Shown here: piece by piece, positions 8,456 through 17,010 of the stretch
Numbering within the stretch: the stretch's first letter is position 1
Layout of the letters: the number at the start of each line of letters is the position of its first letter
NCBI GenBank assembly: GCA_002344075.1
Contig: DDTM01000068.1
Span: forward strand, 55,509 to 119,508
Length of the DNA: 64,000 bases
Origin: Bacteroidetes bacterium UBA2364
GTDB lineage: Bacteria; Bacteroidota; Rhodothermia; Rhodothermales; UBA2364
Reading direction: 5' to 3'
Made by a program: the position numbers and the translations under genes
The notes under the pieces: model-generated
Seen by the model: the letters and a program-made list of their open reading frames with translations, nothing else
Told to the model about the DNA's origin: nothing
Databases searched by the model: none

Positions 8456-10464
8456 TCGGGTTCAATTTCAGGGATATGCTCCCCGCTTAGCTTGGCTAAT
8501 TTACCTTGATCAGGCAAGACCCGCCGTTGGCGGAAAACGTCTAACGTTTGGGTTTCGATATCATTCTTTCTTGGATGATCGGTGAAATTCATCATCGCAA
8601 GCAACTGCGCTACTCTCCTGATCTCATACAAATGACTAACTTCGTTCTCGGAATAAAGTTGAAATAGCATTTCTTCTTCAAATGCTTGGATGTAGGTGTT
8701 TACGTTCCCCTTTTCAAGACCTATTGACCAATCCATATTATTAAACAAGGTTGTATAACGCTTTTTCTGGTCTTGAATATATAATTCAGGTTGTAGGTAC
8801 ACACTTCCCATGCCAAGTGGTTTACCCATCCCGATTTTATGGCAATACATATTCTGGTCATCAGGTGTTTTGGGCTGCAATGCCCATGCCAGCGCCCCTA
8901 ATTCAATGGGCGTTAGTTGGGTGAAGTGTACCTTAAACCTAAACTTAACACCTGATTTTACAGGTCTCATTTGGGTGTACTGAGTTTTTTTATGATCGTT
9001 TGGCTTGGGTGCACCTTTTAACGATTGGAGTGGTGGGTTTCCTTGATGCCAATACATTTTAAAACCACGAATAGTGGCTTCATCACTGTCATAATGACAA
9101 AGCTTGCTTTTATCATCCGGATTAGGCTGGTTGAGATATAACTGAAAGGAAGTAGGTTTGGGGGAAGCCAAAATATGCGGCGTAATAACCGGATGGAGTA
9201 CGTTGCGTTGGTCAGGCTCTAAAACAGCATCTGTTATGGCGATTCTACTGGCATAGGCCCGTTCTGGATTACCTTGTTGTGGTAATGTTTTCCCTCTAAA
9301 AGTCTCATTAGCACGAACAAACCCAAAGAGGGCGTCAGCAAAATCCACATCTACTGGATTAAATTTGGGAATACAGTCCGAAATTTTCTTTTTATAGGGA
9401 AGACGAAACATCTTAGTGGAACCAAAATAAACGAGTTCACCTCGATCATTTAGTAGATAAAATAAGGCTGTCTGACCATCCAAGCCCAGTTTTCGGGTCT
9501 TAATACCTCTCGTCATATCCCGATCTGCTTTGTATATTTCCCACATATCTTCCGAGATTTCTATAGGTTCTTTAGTATTATCTTTTTCATAGATAGCACA
9601 ATGCCAATGCTTGGGATGTTCTCCTCCCTTCATATCCCCGGATTCTATCAATACGGCAGCAACTAAGCCGGTTGGTTGCACTTGAGTGTCTGGTCTTGTT
9701 TTAATCTGATTGGTAATAGCAAGATTAAGGATTAATGTTTTATCATCTCTTTTTCCTCGGTTAGAAGGATCTATGGGTGTCGGTTTTACCCACACATTAT
9801 GTTGGCGCCAACGTCCTCGTCCCCCAATTACACGATCTGCGTCATGGTATTCTACATGAATGAATGATTGCCCATACTGATCAACTTGTGCAGGGATAAT
9901 AACGGGCTTTCCGTTCTTAAAATCTAAAAACCCTCCTCTTACATTAGTTGAAGGATAGTCATAGTCCCACTCTACAGAAGAATCTCCTTTGTTCTCTCCA
10001 GTGAATCGTTCTCTGTACTGCTCCCCAAAATTAGTAGTATCTCCCACTGCACGGTAAACCAATTGCCGTTCTGAAAAACGTTTTAATTGACTGTATGTGA
10101 TAATTTCTATTAGTTGTCGTAGCATCCCGCGGATGGAACTTCCCGGAATTATAGGTGCCTTGGTGTATGGATTGGTAAAAAAATCAGGATGGTTCTTTTT
10201 CTTTTCATTGAATGGCTTCGAGGAATCATCTTCTTTAAATTTGTCAATGGGTAACATGCCGCGCACATAGGTCGGAGACTTCGTCTCCAGTATCACCTCA
10301 AAATATCCATCCAACCTCTCTTTTGTATATTGATGATGCGGGAATAATGCATCATTGCCATGCTCCTCTTCTCCTGCCAGAATGGGCGTATCTGGTAAGG
10401 GAATAAAGTTATAGGGTGCTGATGCTGTACGGTCTGCTTTTGTAGGGTTATTATGCTTCGTCAT
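8452..10464 (-). CDS. Type III-D RAMP protein, TIGR03986-like (copy 1)
   Basis: A large Cas7-like RAMP of 670 residues, probably a backbone subunit of the III-D effector complex. It begins with the family signature TASAPYNFIPLP, then GYFEVILETKSPTYVRGML, and has the RAMP loop IPGSSIRGMLRQLIEI near residue 110, where Cas7 proteins hold crRNA or cut the target. Further conserved blocks are FGFVRANETFRGK, a LASPKPTSFQLYL block, YDSDEATIRGFKMYWHQG and KIGMGKPLGMGSV. It is closely similar in layout to the next gene upstream, so the two are tandem paralogues. An ATG at 10464 forms an ATGA overlap with that gene's stop, which is why I prefer it to the in-frame ATG at 10482. Confidence 0.85.
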   Translation of the reverse strand: MTKHNNPTKADRTASAPYNFIPLPDTPILAGEEEHGNDALFPHHQYTKERLDGYFEVILETKSPTYVRGMLPIDKFKEDDSSKPFNEKKKNHPDFFTNPYTKAPIIPGSSIRGMLRQLIEIITYSQLKRFSERQLVYRAVGDTTNFGEQYRERFTGENKGDSSVEWDYDYPSTNVRGGFLDFKNGKPVIIPAQVDQYGQSFIHVEYHDADRVIGGRGRWRQHNVWVKPTPIDPSNRGKRDDKTLILNLAITNQIKTRPDTQVQPTGLVAAVLIESGDMKGGEHPKHWHCAIYEKDNTKEPIEISEDMWEIYKADRDMTRGIKTRKLGLDGQTALFYLLNDRGELVYFGSTKMFRLPYKKKISDCIPKFNPVDVDFADALFGFVRANETFRGKTLPQQGNPERAYASRIAITDAVLEPDQRNVLHPVITPHILASPKPTSFQLYLNQPNPDDKSKLCHYDSDEATIRGFKMYWHQGNPPLQSLKGAPKPNDHKKTQYTQMRPVKSGVKFRFKVHFTQLTPIELGALAWALQPKTPDDQNMYCHKIGMGKPLGMGSVYLQPELYIQDQKKRYTTLFNNMDWSIGLEKGNVNTYIQAFEEEMLFQLYSENEVSHLYEIRRVAQLLAMMNFTDHPRKNDIETQTLDVFRQRRVLPDQGKLAKLSGEHIPEIEPE

Positions 10465-12779
10465 GGCGATACCAATTCGCAATTATCGGGGTTGTTAATC
10501 TTATTGTTGGTCACCTGAACACGAACGGTGACATTATCATTCTTCTTGTATTTATTTGGTTGCTGTTTGATTTTGTTACACGTTAATTCCTTTTTATTAA
10601 AACGCCCTGTACTTGTTACTTTTAGCTTCCCATATTTAGGGTTGCTTATTTTGCATTCCAATACAAACTCCTCTACCTTATTATCAGGTTTGGTTTTTAT
10701 AGGAGTTGTACTGGGTATAGACTTTGGTATATAAGGAAGGGTACTCGGTGGGAGATCAGGCTTTTCAAGTACAATATCAGGCGAGAGCGCGTTGGGTAAA
10801 ACCGGACGATCTTTAAAGCTTGGTTTACCCGTCAAGTTCTTTGAGATTGCTAAGTATTCAATTTGTTGTTTGTCTGCAATCCCCGGAAATTGCATTATCC
10901 TAAGCAGGCTTTGGATTCGCTCTGTTTGAGCAAATGGTTTGCCATTGCTCATAAAAGCCTCAAAATCATTAATCCAATTCAAACGCTCATCTGCATCATA
11001 TAACGGATATGACTCAGTTTCATAGCCAGTCTCCCAATTTCCAGAGGTATTGAACAATGATTCGTACCGCTGTTTTAAATTCCTGAGATGTAATGTTGTC
11101 TGGAGGTGTACAGAGCCAAGCCCCAATGGCTTACCCATGCCTAACTTATGGCAATAAGATGTGTTCCGATCTCCGTCTGGTTGTAATGCCCAAATTAATG
11201 CCCCTAATTCAATAGAGGTTAGATTTTCGAAAAAGACTTTAAATAAAAAAGTGATTCCTTCTTTTACAGGCCAAAGCCGTGTGCATCGACGTTGGGCTTT
11301 TCTAATTTCATCCGCATTGGCTTCTTTTGGGAAACTTTTTCCTTGATGCCAATATAATTTATGCCCCCGCAGTTCGGCATCCTTAGATGCATAGTGATGT
11401 AATTGGCGGTCATTATAAAATGGTTGCACCAAGTACTGCTGAAAAGCAGTTGGCTTAGGACTTTCCAAGCAAGATGTTATAGGATTGCTGGTCAATACTT
11501 CTTCTCTTTTTACATCAGGAGGAAGTGTCGCGTCTGTAAAGGTGATTCTGGAAGCACGTCCTCTTATAGGTTTGGAGCCATCCGTATTGCCTTCGAGGTG
11601 TTCGTCTATTTTTTTCTGATCTATGTAACCAAATAAAGCATCCGTCAAATCAGTAGCTGACAAATCCTTCAGGTTAACGGGTAACAAGTTTTTTGGGGAA
11701 GCGTGGTAAGGTAGTCGAAACATTCGTGCACGCCCCAAAAAGAGTTTGGTTGCTTTTGTCTGAGGATCTATCTCCTGTAAATAAAAAACAGGTTCTCCCC
11801 AATCTGCTGGAGCGGTTTGTAAGAATCCGGGTTTAATACGACATTTTACGGTTGGCTTATCAATAGGGAATGCTTTTTCCTGATAAGCAGTCATTTGATC
11901 TCCATTAAACAAATCAATGATTTCAGAATCAACCTTGATCCATTCCTCTTGCTTATCTTCTGGCTTTAAGAATACCCTCTCGTGATTCTTTTTTGGAACT
12001 TGACCTGTTAAAATGAGTCTTCCCTCCAAGAGGTTTTTATGTTCTTCTTTATTTATCTCAACGACTTTATATGGGCTAGTATTTTCGCTTTTATTGCCGT
12101 GCTTCACCCATATCTTTTGATACTGGTGCCATTCTCCCTCCCACTTTGGGGTTTGGTTTGGCGCTTTACCCTCATAAAGCCCATTTCCTGTTGTATCACT
12201 ATTAAGTTTGTCTCGCTCCACCTTTAGATTTTTACAAGGCTTTATATAGTACTCCCTTTCATGCATAATTAAAAATCCAGATTTTACCAAATCCTCTTCT
12301 TTTCCATTGTGCTCTTTTGTCATTCTTGGACGATAGGCTTCAGCCCCCAGCGAAGATGGATCTACTGTTCTGAAAAAAAGCCCACGATCATAGACCCGAT
12401 CTATTTTACTTTCTGTAATAATTTCCAACATATTCCTTACCATACCCCTTAAGCTGGATGCAGGGATAACGGGGCGTTCATCTTTATTGGTATAAAAGAA
12501 TTTCGGTTTATTCTTTGGGTTTTGATCGTAGTTATAATTTTCTGCATACTGATCCATCTCAAGGCTTTTTGCATATTCATCTGAAGAAAGCATAGTCCGG
12601 ATAAATAGTAGCGATTTTGTGGTCAATTGAACTTCCATATACCCGCTTAATAGATTGGGGTCATATGAATTATGATCCGGTAAAGGAGAGTTTAGTTTTT
12701 TTATGTCCTTTGTTAATGGAATAAAATTATACGGAGCAGTAGCTCTACGTTCTTCTGGGATATGGTTGTAGGAACTCAT
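10461..12779 (-). CDS. Type III-D RAMP protein, TIGR03986-like (copy 2, with C-terminal extension)
   Basis: A 772-residue paralogue of the downstream RAMP with the same blocks: RATAPYNFIPL, GYMEVQLTTKSLLFIRTML, IPASSLRGMVRNMLEI, FGYID, LESPKPTAFQQYLVQP, HKLYWHQG and KLGMGKPLGLGSV. It differs in a C-terminal extension of about 120 residues, rich in Pro, Lys and Asn, which ends in an apparent small beta domain (CKISNPKYGKLKVTSTGRF; VTVRVQVTNNKI) that could be an OB-like RNA-binding fold. The start is decided by a full AGGAGG at 12785-12791, well spaced from the ATG at 12779; an earlier ATG at 12806 overlaps the csx19 stop as ATGA and is the alternative. Confidence 0.85.
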   Translation of the reverse strand: MSSYNHIPEERRATAPYNFIPLTKDIKKLNSPLPDHNSYDPNLLSGYMEVQLTTKSLLFIRTMLSSDEYAKSLEMDQYAENYNYDQNPKNKPKFFYTNKDERPVIPASSLRGMVRNMLEIITESKIDRVYDRGLFFRTVDPSSLGAEAYRPRMTKEHNGKEEDLVKSGFLIMHEREYYIKPCKNLKVERDKLNSDTTGNGLYEGKAPNQTPKWEGEWHQYQKIWVKHGNKSENTSPYKVVEINKEEHKNLLEGRLILTGQVPKKNHERVFLKPEDKQEEWIKVDSEIIDLFNGDQMTAYQEKAFPIDKPTVKCRIKPGFLQTAPADWGEPVFYLQEIDPQTKATKLFLGRARMFRLPYHASPKNLLPVNLKDLSATDLTDALFGYIDQKKIDEHLEGNTDGSKPIRGRASRITFTDATLPPDVKREEVLTSNPITSCLESPKPTAFQQYLVQPFYNDRQLHHYASKDAELRGHKLYWHQGKSFPKEANADEIRKAQRRCTRLWPVKEGITFLFKVFFENLTSIELGALIWALQPDGDRNTSYCHKLGMGKPLGLGSVHLQTTLHLRNLKQRYESLFNTSGNWETGYETESYPLYDADERLNWINDFEAFMSNGKPFAQTERIQSLLRIMQFPGIADKQQIEYLAISKNLTGKPSFKDRPVLPNALSPDIVLEKPDLPPSTLPYIPKSIPSTTPIKTKPDNKVEEFVLECKISNPKYGKLKVTSTGRFNKKELTCNKIKQQPNKYKKNDNVTVRVQVTNNKINNPDNCELVSP

Positions 12780-12784
12780 AAAAA

Positions 12785-12791
12785 TCCTCCT
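12785..12791 (-). promoter_or_regulatory. Strong Shine-Dalgarno site AGGAGGA
   Basis: On the minus strand AGGAGGA lies 5-6 bases before the ATG at 12779. Most genes here have no such site, so this one stands out and decides the start of the larger RAMP paralogue. Confidence 0.65.
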
Positions 12792-12802
12792 GCTGTCATG
12801 AT

Positions 12803-13351
12803 TCATTCACAAATATCAACCAGTCGCGAGGTAACCACCCGTAGAGGCTCAAATCCTTCTTGAGTCAAAAAGTGACGAACAACAAGTTTAAGGTCTTGGG
12901 AATCCTTGACTTGAATGGGGACAACATGTCTCATCCCTTGCTTGCCTTCCTGCAAACATGTAAAACCATTTTCTATATCTTGTACCTTGTGCCCCCATAA
13001 GTAGTATTGTTCATTATGCTGATAACTCCACGTCGGGTCTTCATCAGTTTTTTTAATATGTATGCTTCTGGCATGAAAACCATCCTCTGTTTTCCAAAGG
13101 TACAACTCTCCATTTTTCCCAAATAAACGAACCTCTTGTAAGGTAAGGTCAAGGAAAAGGGGTTGTACGCTTTTTTTAGGAAATACAATTTTGTCTTCTT
13201 CCACGCGCCCCCAAATAACACCCTCGTCACAAAAAGCCAATAGGTACTGATAGCCATTTGCTTTTTGGTTAAGCCACAACAAAACACCGTGTTTTGGTGC
13301 GTCATCCATGATAATGAGGCGTTCGTTGCAGTTTTCTAATTTGCGTTGCAT
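12803..13351 (-). CDS. csx19: CRISPR-associated protein Csx19 (type III-D)
   Basis: A 182-residue protein with the hallmark pattern of the TIGR03984/Csx19 family: DEGVIWGRVE, then LQEVRLFGKNGELYLWKTEDGFHAR, then EQYYLWGHKVQ with a following GFTCLQEGKQGMRHVVPI, and a C-terminal RVVTSRLVDI. Csx19 marks subtype III-D and is a component of the III-D effector; its exact role is not well defined. The gene overlaps the preceding double-RAMP gene by 16 bp and the next RAMP gene by ATGA or a short gap, so it is embedded in the operon. An internal ATG at 13309 (MDDAPKHG) is a possible later start. Confidence 0.88.
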   Translation of the reverse strand: MQRKLENCNERLIIMDDAPKHGVLLWLNQKANGYQYLLAFCDEGVIWGRVEEDKIVFPKKSVQPLFLDLTLQEVRLFGKNGELYLWKTEDGFHARSIHIKKTDEDPTWSYQHNEQYYLWGHKVQDIENGFTCLQEGKQGMRHVVPIQVKDSQDLKLVVRHFLTQEGFEPLRVVTSRLVDICE

Positions 13352-14841
13352 TGGTCCTCCTGATGAATTAAAGCCTTCACAAATTCCTGAAGCTCTTCTT
13401 GTGCTTCAGGATTTAATCCCATGTTTGGTTGGTCTTGCTGGAGCGTCCAAGATCGCTTTTTATGAGAAAGTATCGCCTGTTTTCCTTTGAGCCGCCCGCG
13501 CCCAATACTGTTTTCGCCGCCAACGGGAAGATCGCCCGTCCAAAGGTCTTTTAGCAGCAACAAAAGTAAACCCACTTCTGCGTTTTCGGGTTTTTGGAGC
13601 TGGAAATAAAATGTTACCCGCCCACCCCAAACGGGCTGTTCATTAAAAAGTGCTGTATCTAAAGAGCCGCCCGTAAAACGGTCTATACTTACCCTTGCCT
13701 GTACCATATCTTTATAGTGTACATCCTCTATAATGGCTTCATTTACCATAAGTCGGCTTGCTTGAGCGGAACGATCCTGTAATTTGTTGTACTTTTTCAA
13801 TTCGTGCTTCTCCAAGGAATACCCGAAAAGTTTCAAGATCAACAGCGACTCAGCATCCGGATTAGGCAGGTTCTTACCGAGGATATGCATGATTTTATCG
13901 GCTCGATGCCGCATCACACCCATCAAAGAAGTTCCAGGAATGACAGGGACACCATCCTTGCGTTGTAGAGATACAAAATCAGGATCATCAACTCGTTTAC
14001 CAGCACTTCGGATGAGTAAGGAGCCTTCTATATCGAAGGTGGCTTCCAATTTTAATATTTGCCTATTATCAGACAGAGGTAATGTAGCCTTCCATGGAGT
14101 AGAATTTTCTATAGTTAAAGGCTTAGAACCTGTTTTAATCCATTCTAGTAATTCGGTCTTTTGGGTTAAATCCCATTCTTTTTGCCTTAAGTCCTTTAGT
14201 TGTATTTGTCCATACCCTCGTGTCTTTCTGGCTCCTAAAGCGATCTCCCCACTTTGAAGTCCGTACACAATAGTTTCAAGTGCATTTTTTAGTGCGTCTT
14301 CTTGTTCATCTTGGGGTATAAGCAATTCAAGACGGATAGGGAATGTGGTACCCATTTCCCATACTTCGCGGTTGTATAATCCTTGATCATCTGCAGTTTT
14401 ACTCTTGCGATTAATGCGTACACCATCGCGGTAGGAAATCTCCCCTTGTTCACCAATAGCGTCTTCCACGATGATCAGGCTTTGGCTCCCCTGATCATCC
14501 TCTTTTTCCTGTCTATTTTGGCATAGAAGTTCTATGCCCTCATCACTTTGGCTCCCCTGATCATCCTTTTTTTCCCTGCCGAACAATTTGTTTTCTAACG
14601 CTCCTGCGGTTGCTGAGCGAGTACCTTTTTCGATAGATCGTAAGTAAGAGCGTAATGCACCAGCAAGCGTTGTTCCCGTAAGTAAGGGTTTACCTTCTAA
14701 CGCATCCACCAATAGGGGCATATCGGACATTTCATCTGTATCGCCAGAAGCAAAGGCAACGGGTGTTTCAAAAACAAGATTTGCTTCAACCACCCTGCGC
14801 TTGATAATTTGGCGGCAGTTATGTATATCTACGACACTCAT
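13336..14841 (-). CDS. Double Cas7-type RAMP protein (Csm3-like fusion, type III-D)
   Basis: A 501-residue protein with two consecutive RAMP (Cas7-like) modules. Module one has PLLTGTTLAGALRSYLRSIE near residues 50-70 and the glycine-rich LGARKTRGYGQIQL near 203. Module two has VPVIPGTSLMGVMRHRADKI near 300 and GGENSIGRGRLKG near 448. Each pairs an RNA-contacting loop with a C-terminal G-rich loop, so the protein would supply two backbone segments. Between them, module one carries an Asp-rich insert in which DDQGSQS occurs twice and DDQG a third time, encoded partly by a 22-bp direct repeat. The start overlaps the csx10 stop as ATGA. Confidence 0.85.
   Translation of the reverse strand: MSVVDIHNCRQIIKRRVVEANLVFETPVAFASGDTDEMSDMPLLVDALEGKPLLTGTTLAGALRSYLRSIEKGTRSATAGALENKLFGREKKDDQGSQSDEGIELLCQNRQEKEDDQGSQSLIIVEDAIGEQGEISYRDGVRINRKSKTADDQGLYNREVWEMGTTFPIRLELLIPQDEQEDALKNALETIVYGLQSGEIALGARKTRGYGQIQLKDLRQKEWDLTQKTELLEWIKTGSKPLTIENSTPWKATLPLSDNRQILKLEATFDIEGSLLIRSAGKRVDDPDFVSLQRKDGVPVIPGTSLMGVMRHRADKIMHILGKNLPNPDAESLLILKLFGYSLEKHELKKYNKLQDRSAQASRLMVNEAIIEDVHYKDMVQARVSIDRFTGGSLDTALFNEQPVWGGRVTFYFQLQKPENAEVGLLLLLLKDLWTGDLPVGGENSIGRGRLKGKQAILSHKKRSWTLQQDQPNMGLNPEAQEELQEFVKALIHQEDQCNAN
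14480..14567. repeat. Intragenic 22-bp direct repeat in the double-RAMP gene
   Basis: A 22-bp sequence starting CTTTGGCTCCCCTGATCATC occurs identically at 14480-14501 and 14546-14567, exactly 66 bp (22 codons) apart, and encodes the repeated DDQGSQS motif. The spacing keeps the frame, suggesting an in-frame duplication within a loop of the protein. Confidence 0.85.
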
Positions 14842-16346
14842 GCTGTTTGCTCCTTTTTGGATAATTGGACGACAATCTCTAACAACAACTTTGTCTTAAA
14901 CTTATGACGGTCTAAGGGAGAGGGGTTGTACACGTCTGCACTTCCAATGGTGGCCTTTATATCCACAATACTCGGCGGTTCGTTATACAACTCGAATAAA
15001 GTTTTTCCATTCAGCCGGAATCGGGAAAACTTTTTCAGCGCGTCCTTCTTTGATTGTGTATGTTGAATAAAGTCCTCAATGATGCTAGGCTTCCCCATCC
15101 CATTTCTGAGTACAGACCGAAACTGCCCCAATTGGCTTTTGGGAGGGATCGTGCCTTTGCCTTTTTCTCGAAGCTCATTCGCCGTTGCCTCTATTCTTTG
15201 TTCCGCTTTTTGCCACCACATACGTTCCAATAACATCTGGGCTACCGCTTTGTCTTCCTGAGCTACCCCCTTTCTAGTGGGAGGGTTCGATGTATCGTTC
15301 TCTCTGCTCGTATTTAAGGCTAAAGCTCCATGCCAATTAAGCGTAATACGTCCAAAACCTTCTGCTTTACGTTCTCCAATTCCATTTTGAGTACATAGCT
15401 CTAATTGCTCCACTTCCTTCTCAGAGAGATTCTCAAAAACCAAGACACTCCCCATTTTTATCGCTGGTGCTTGAGGAAGTGGAAGCCCCCACTTCCGGTT
15501 AAAGCCTCCAACAATGGTACTTTTTGCAAAAACCACTTGCAGCTTTTCTTTAGCAATACCCATATGCTCCCTTAGTACATCAGCATTGGGGCTATACGCC
15601 CCCAATTGGTCGCGCAGAATAACATCGCTTAGGCAGGTCACAACTACTCTTTGGGGATCCACATCCTCGTCGCTTCCTGTCTCAGTCCAAGATTCGTTGA
15701 TTTCTCCAACCTCAAAAGTAACCTTACCATAACCAGCAGATTGGGCACCGCCAATCCATGCATTAACAGGTTTGCATGACGTGATTTTGAGAAGCAGGCT
15801 TTGATCCTCGCTAATGATTATTCCTCTAAATGATTGCTCCTGCCTTAATGCGTCATATCTAAATACAGCGCCATCATCTTTTTGAGCACGTCCCGACTTG
15901 CGGTTCCTCTGGGTATGGATGTTTAAAATTCTCTGAACGCCGACATTAATAATGGATGACCCGTCAAATTTGCAAAAGGGGGTATCTGCACTTTTCCATT
16001 GCTTACCATCATCTGAGTCATCAAAAGCCAAGTCCCTAACGCTCTGTTTCTCATGCTTTTTATATCGAACAGACAATGGTGTTGGCAAAGCCCTTTCTAC
16101 AAGATTCCCGAGCTGTGGGTAGGCATTTAAAAAACAAACCTTTCCGTCCAGAAACAAGGCACGATGGTCGGCGTTATGGGCATCCAACTGCGCAATCTTG
16201 TTTTGCTTACAAAAAGCTTTCACCCACGTCCCTCTAATTGCACTTCCTGGTAAATAGGGTAAGGTGACGGCATCGTTTGGGTCGCCATCTAAAGTGGTTA
16301 CCAAAACAGGTTCAATCAGTGTTATGGTATATTCAAGTGCAAACAT
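14838..16346 (-). CDS. csx10: CRISPR-associated RAMP protein Csx10 (Cas5-like, type III-D)
   Basis: A 502-residue RAMP matching Csx10, the Cas5-related subunit that defines type III-D and is expected to hold the crRNA 5' handle next to Cas10. The N-terminus ALEYTITLIEPVLVTT leads to LPYLPGSAIRGTWVKAF (about residues 29-45). A first G-rich loop is AWIGGAQSAGYGKVTFEV near 200 and a second NGIGERKAEGFGRITLNW near 325. The last 170 residues are helical and charged, also typical. It lies 3 bp after the single-Cas7 gene and overlaps the next gene by ATGA. Confidence 0.85.
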   Translation of the reverse strand: MFALEYTITLIEPVLVTTLDGDPNDAVTLPYLPGSAIRGTWVKAFCKQNKIAQLDAHNADHRALFLDGKVCFLNAYPQLGNLVERALPTPLSVRYKKHEKQSVRDLAFDDSDDGKQWKSADTPFCKFDGSSIINVGVQRILNIHTQRNRKSGRAQKDDGAVFRYDALRQEQSFRGIIISEDQSLLLKITSCKPVNAWIGGAQSAGYGKVTFEVGEINESWTETGSDEDVDPQRVVVTCLSDVILRDQLGAYSPNADVLREHMGIAKEKLQVVFAKSTIVGGFNRKWGLPLPQAPAIKMGSVLVFENLSEKEVEQLELCTQNGIGERKAEGFGRITLNWHGALALNTSRENDTSNPPTRKGVAQEDKAVAQMLLERMWWQKAEQRIEATANELREKGKGTIPPKSQLGQFRSVLRNGMGKPSIIEDFIQHTQSKKDALKKFSRFRLNGKTLFELYNEPPSIVDIKATIGSADVYNPSPLDRHKFKTKLLLEIVVQLSKKEQTA

Positions 16347-16349
16347 GGC

Positions 16350-17006
16350 TTATACAATTAGTTGTTTTTCAAAATGGCTAAACCAGGCATCGGTAATGTC
16401 ATTTTTATTTTGTTCATGAAGCGTTACGTTTATTCTGCCCAAACCACGATTCCGGCCGCTTCCCCCACGATGCAACGTCTTGATGCAAGCAGCCAATAAG
16501 CCTTTTTCATCTTCTGAAAGATCGTTCTCGATTACAAGGTCAGCCCATAACTCCAAATTTCTGATCAATACACGGCTTGAACGAAGGCCTCTAGCTGCAA
16601 CTCCTGTTGTAGCATCTACGGATGTTTGTTTACGAATGGCTGTCATACTATTCAAAACATCTTGCCAGTTTAGGTCTCCCCGTTGTATATCTCTTGTAAT
16701 GACCTCTTTAAGGCTCTTAGAAAGTGTCGCATTGCCAATATGGATGTGAGCCTGAGAGGATAAATCACTCCCGGGTTTACCAAACAATGAAAGTGCGGCA
16801 TCATTCCACTTATTGTTTGTACCTTCAAGCAGAAAAAGTAGGTTGGTACAGGTTTCTGACAAGAGTCCTTTCAGGGTTTTCCCTCGAATAAAAGCAAGTC
16901 CCGTTCGGGAGTCGTATTCTATTTCAGTATCAATCAACCCCGGTACGCTATTACCATTAGCGAAAATAGCGTCACTTTTGAGCGATATTTTAAGAAGTAG
17001 ATTCAT
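16350..17006 (-). CDS. Single-domain Cas7-type RAMP protein (type III-D)
   Basis: A 218-residue RAMP with NSVPGLIDTEIEYD, then LAFIRGKTLKGLLSE (about residues 40-54), a central TGVAARGLRSSRVL block and the C-terminal glycine-rich loop RGGSGRNRGLGRINV near residue 180. This is a compact Cas7/Csm3-like backbone subunit. I chose the ATG at 17006, which gives a 4-bp gap to cas10 and is preceded by a GGGATAA stretch; an in-frame ATG at 17033 would overlap cas10. It follows cas10 directly in the operon. Confidence 0.82.
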   Translation of the reverse strand: MNLLLKISLKSDAIFANGNSVPGLIDTEIEYDSRTGLAFIRGKTLKGLLSETCTNLLFLLEGTNNKWNDAALSLFGKPGSDLSSQAHIHIGNATLSKSLKEVITRDIQRGDLNWQDVLNSMTAIRKQTSVDATTGVAARGLRSSRVLIRNLELWADLVIENDLSEDEKGLLAACIKTLHRGGSGRNRGLGRINVTLHEQNKNDITDAWFSHFEKQLIV

Positions 17007-17010
17007 AAGT

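Noticed and set aside
14480..14567. 22-bp repeat in the double-RAMP gene as a mini CRISPR
   Set aside because: Only two units, within an intact coding frame, at a spacing that is a multiple of three; it encodes a protein motif.
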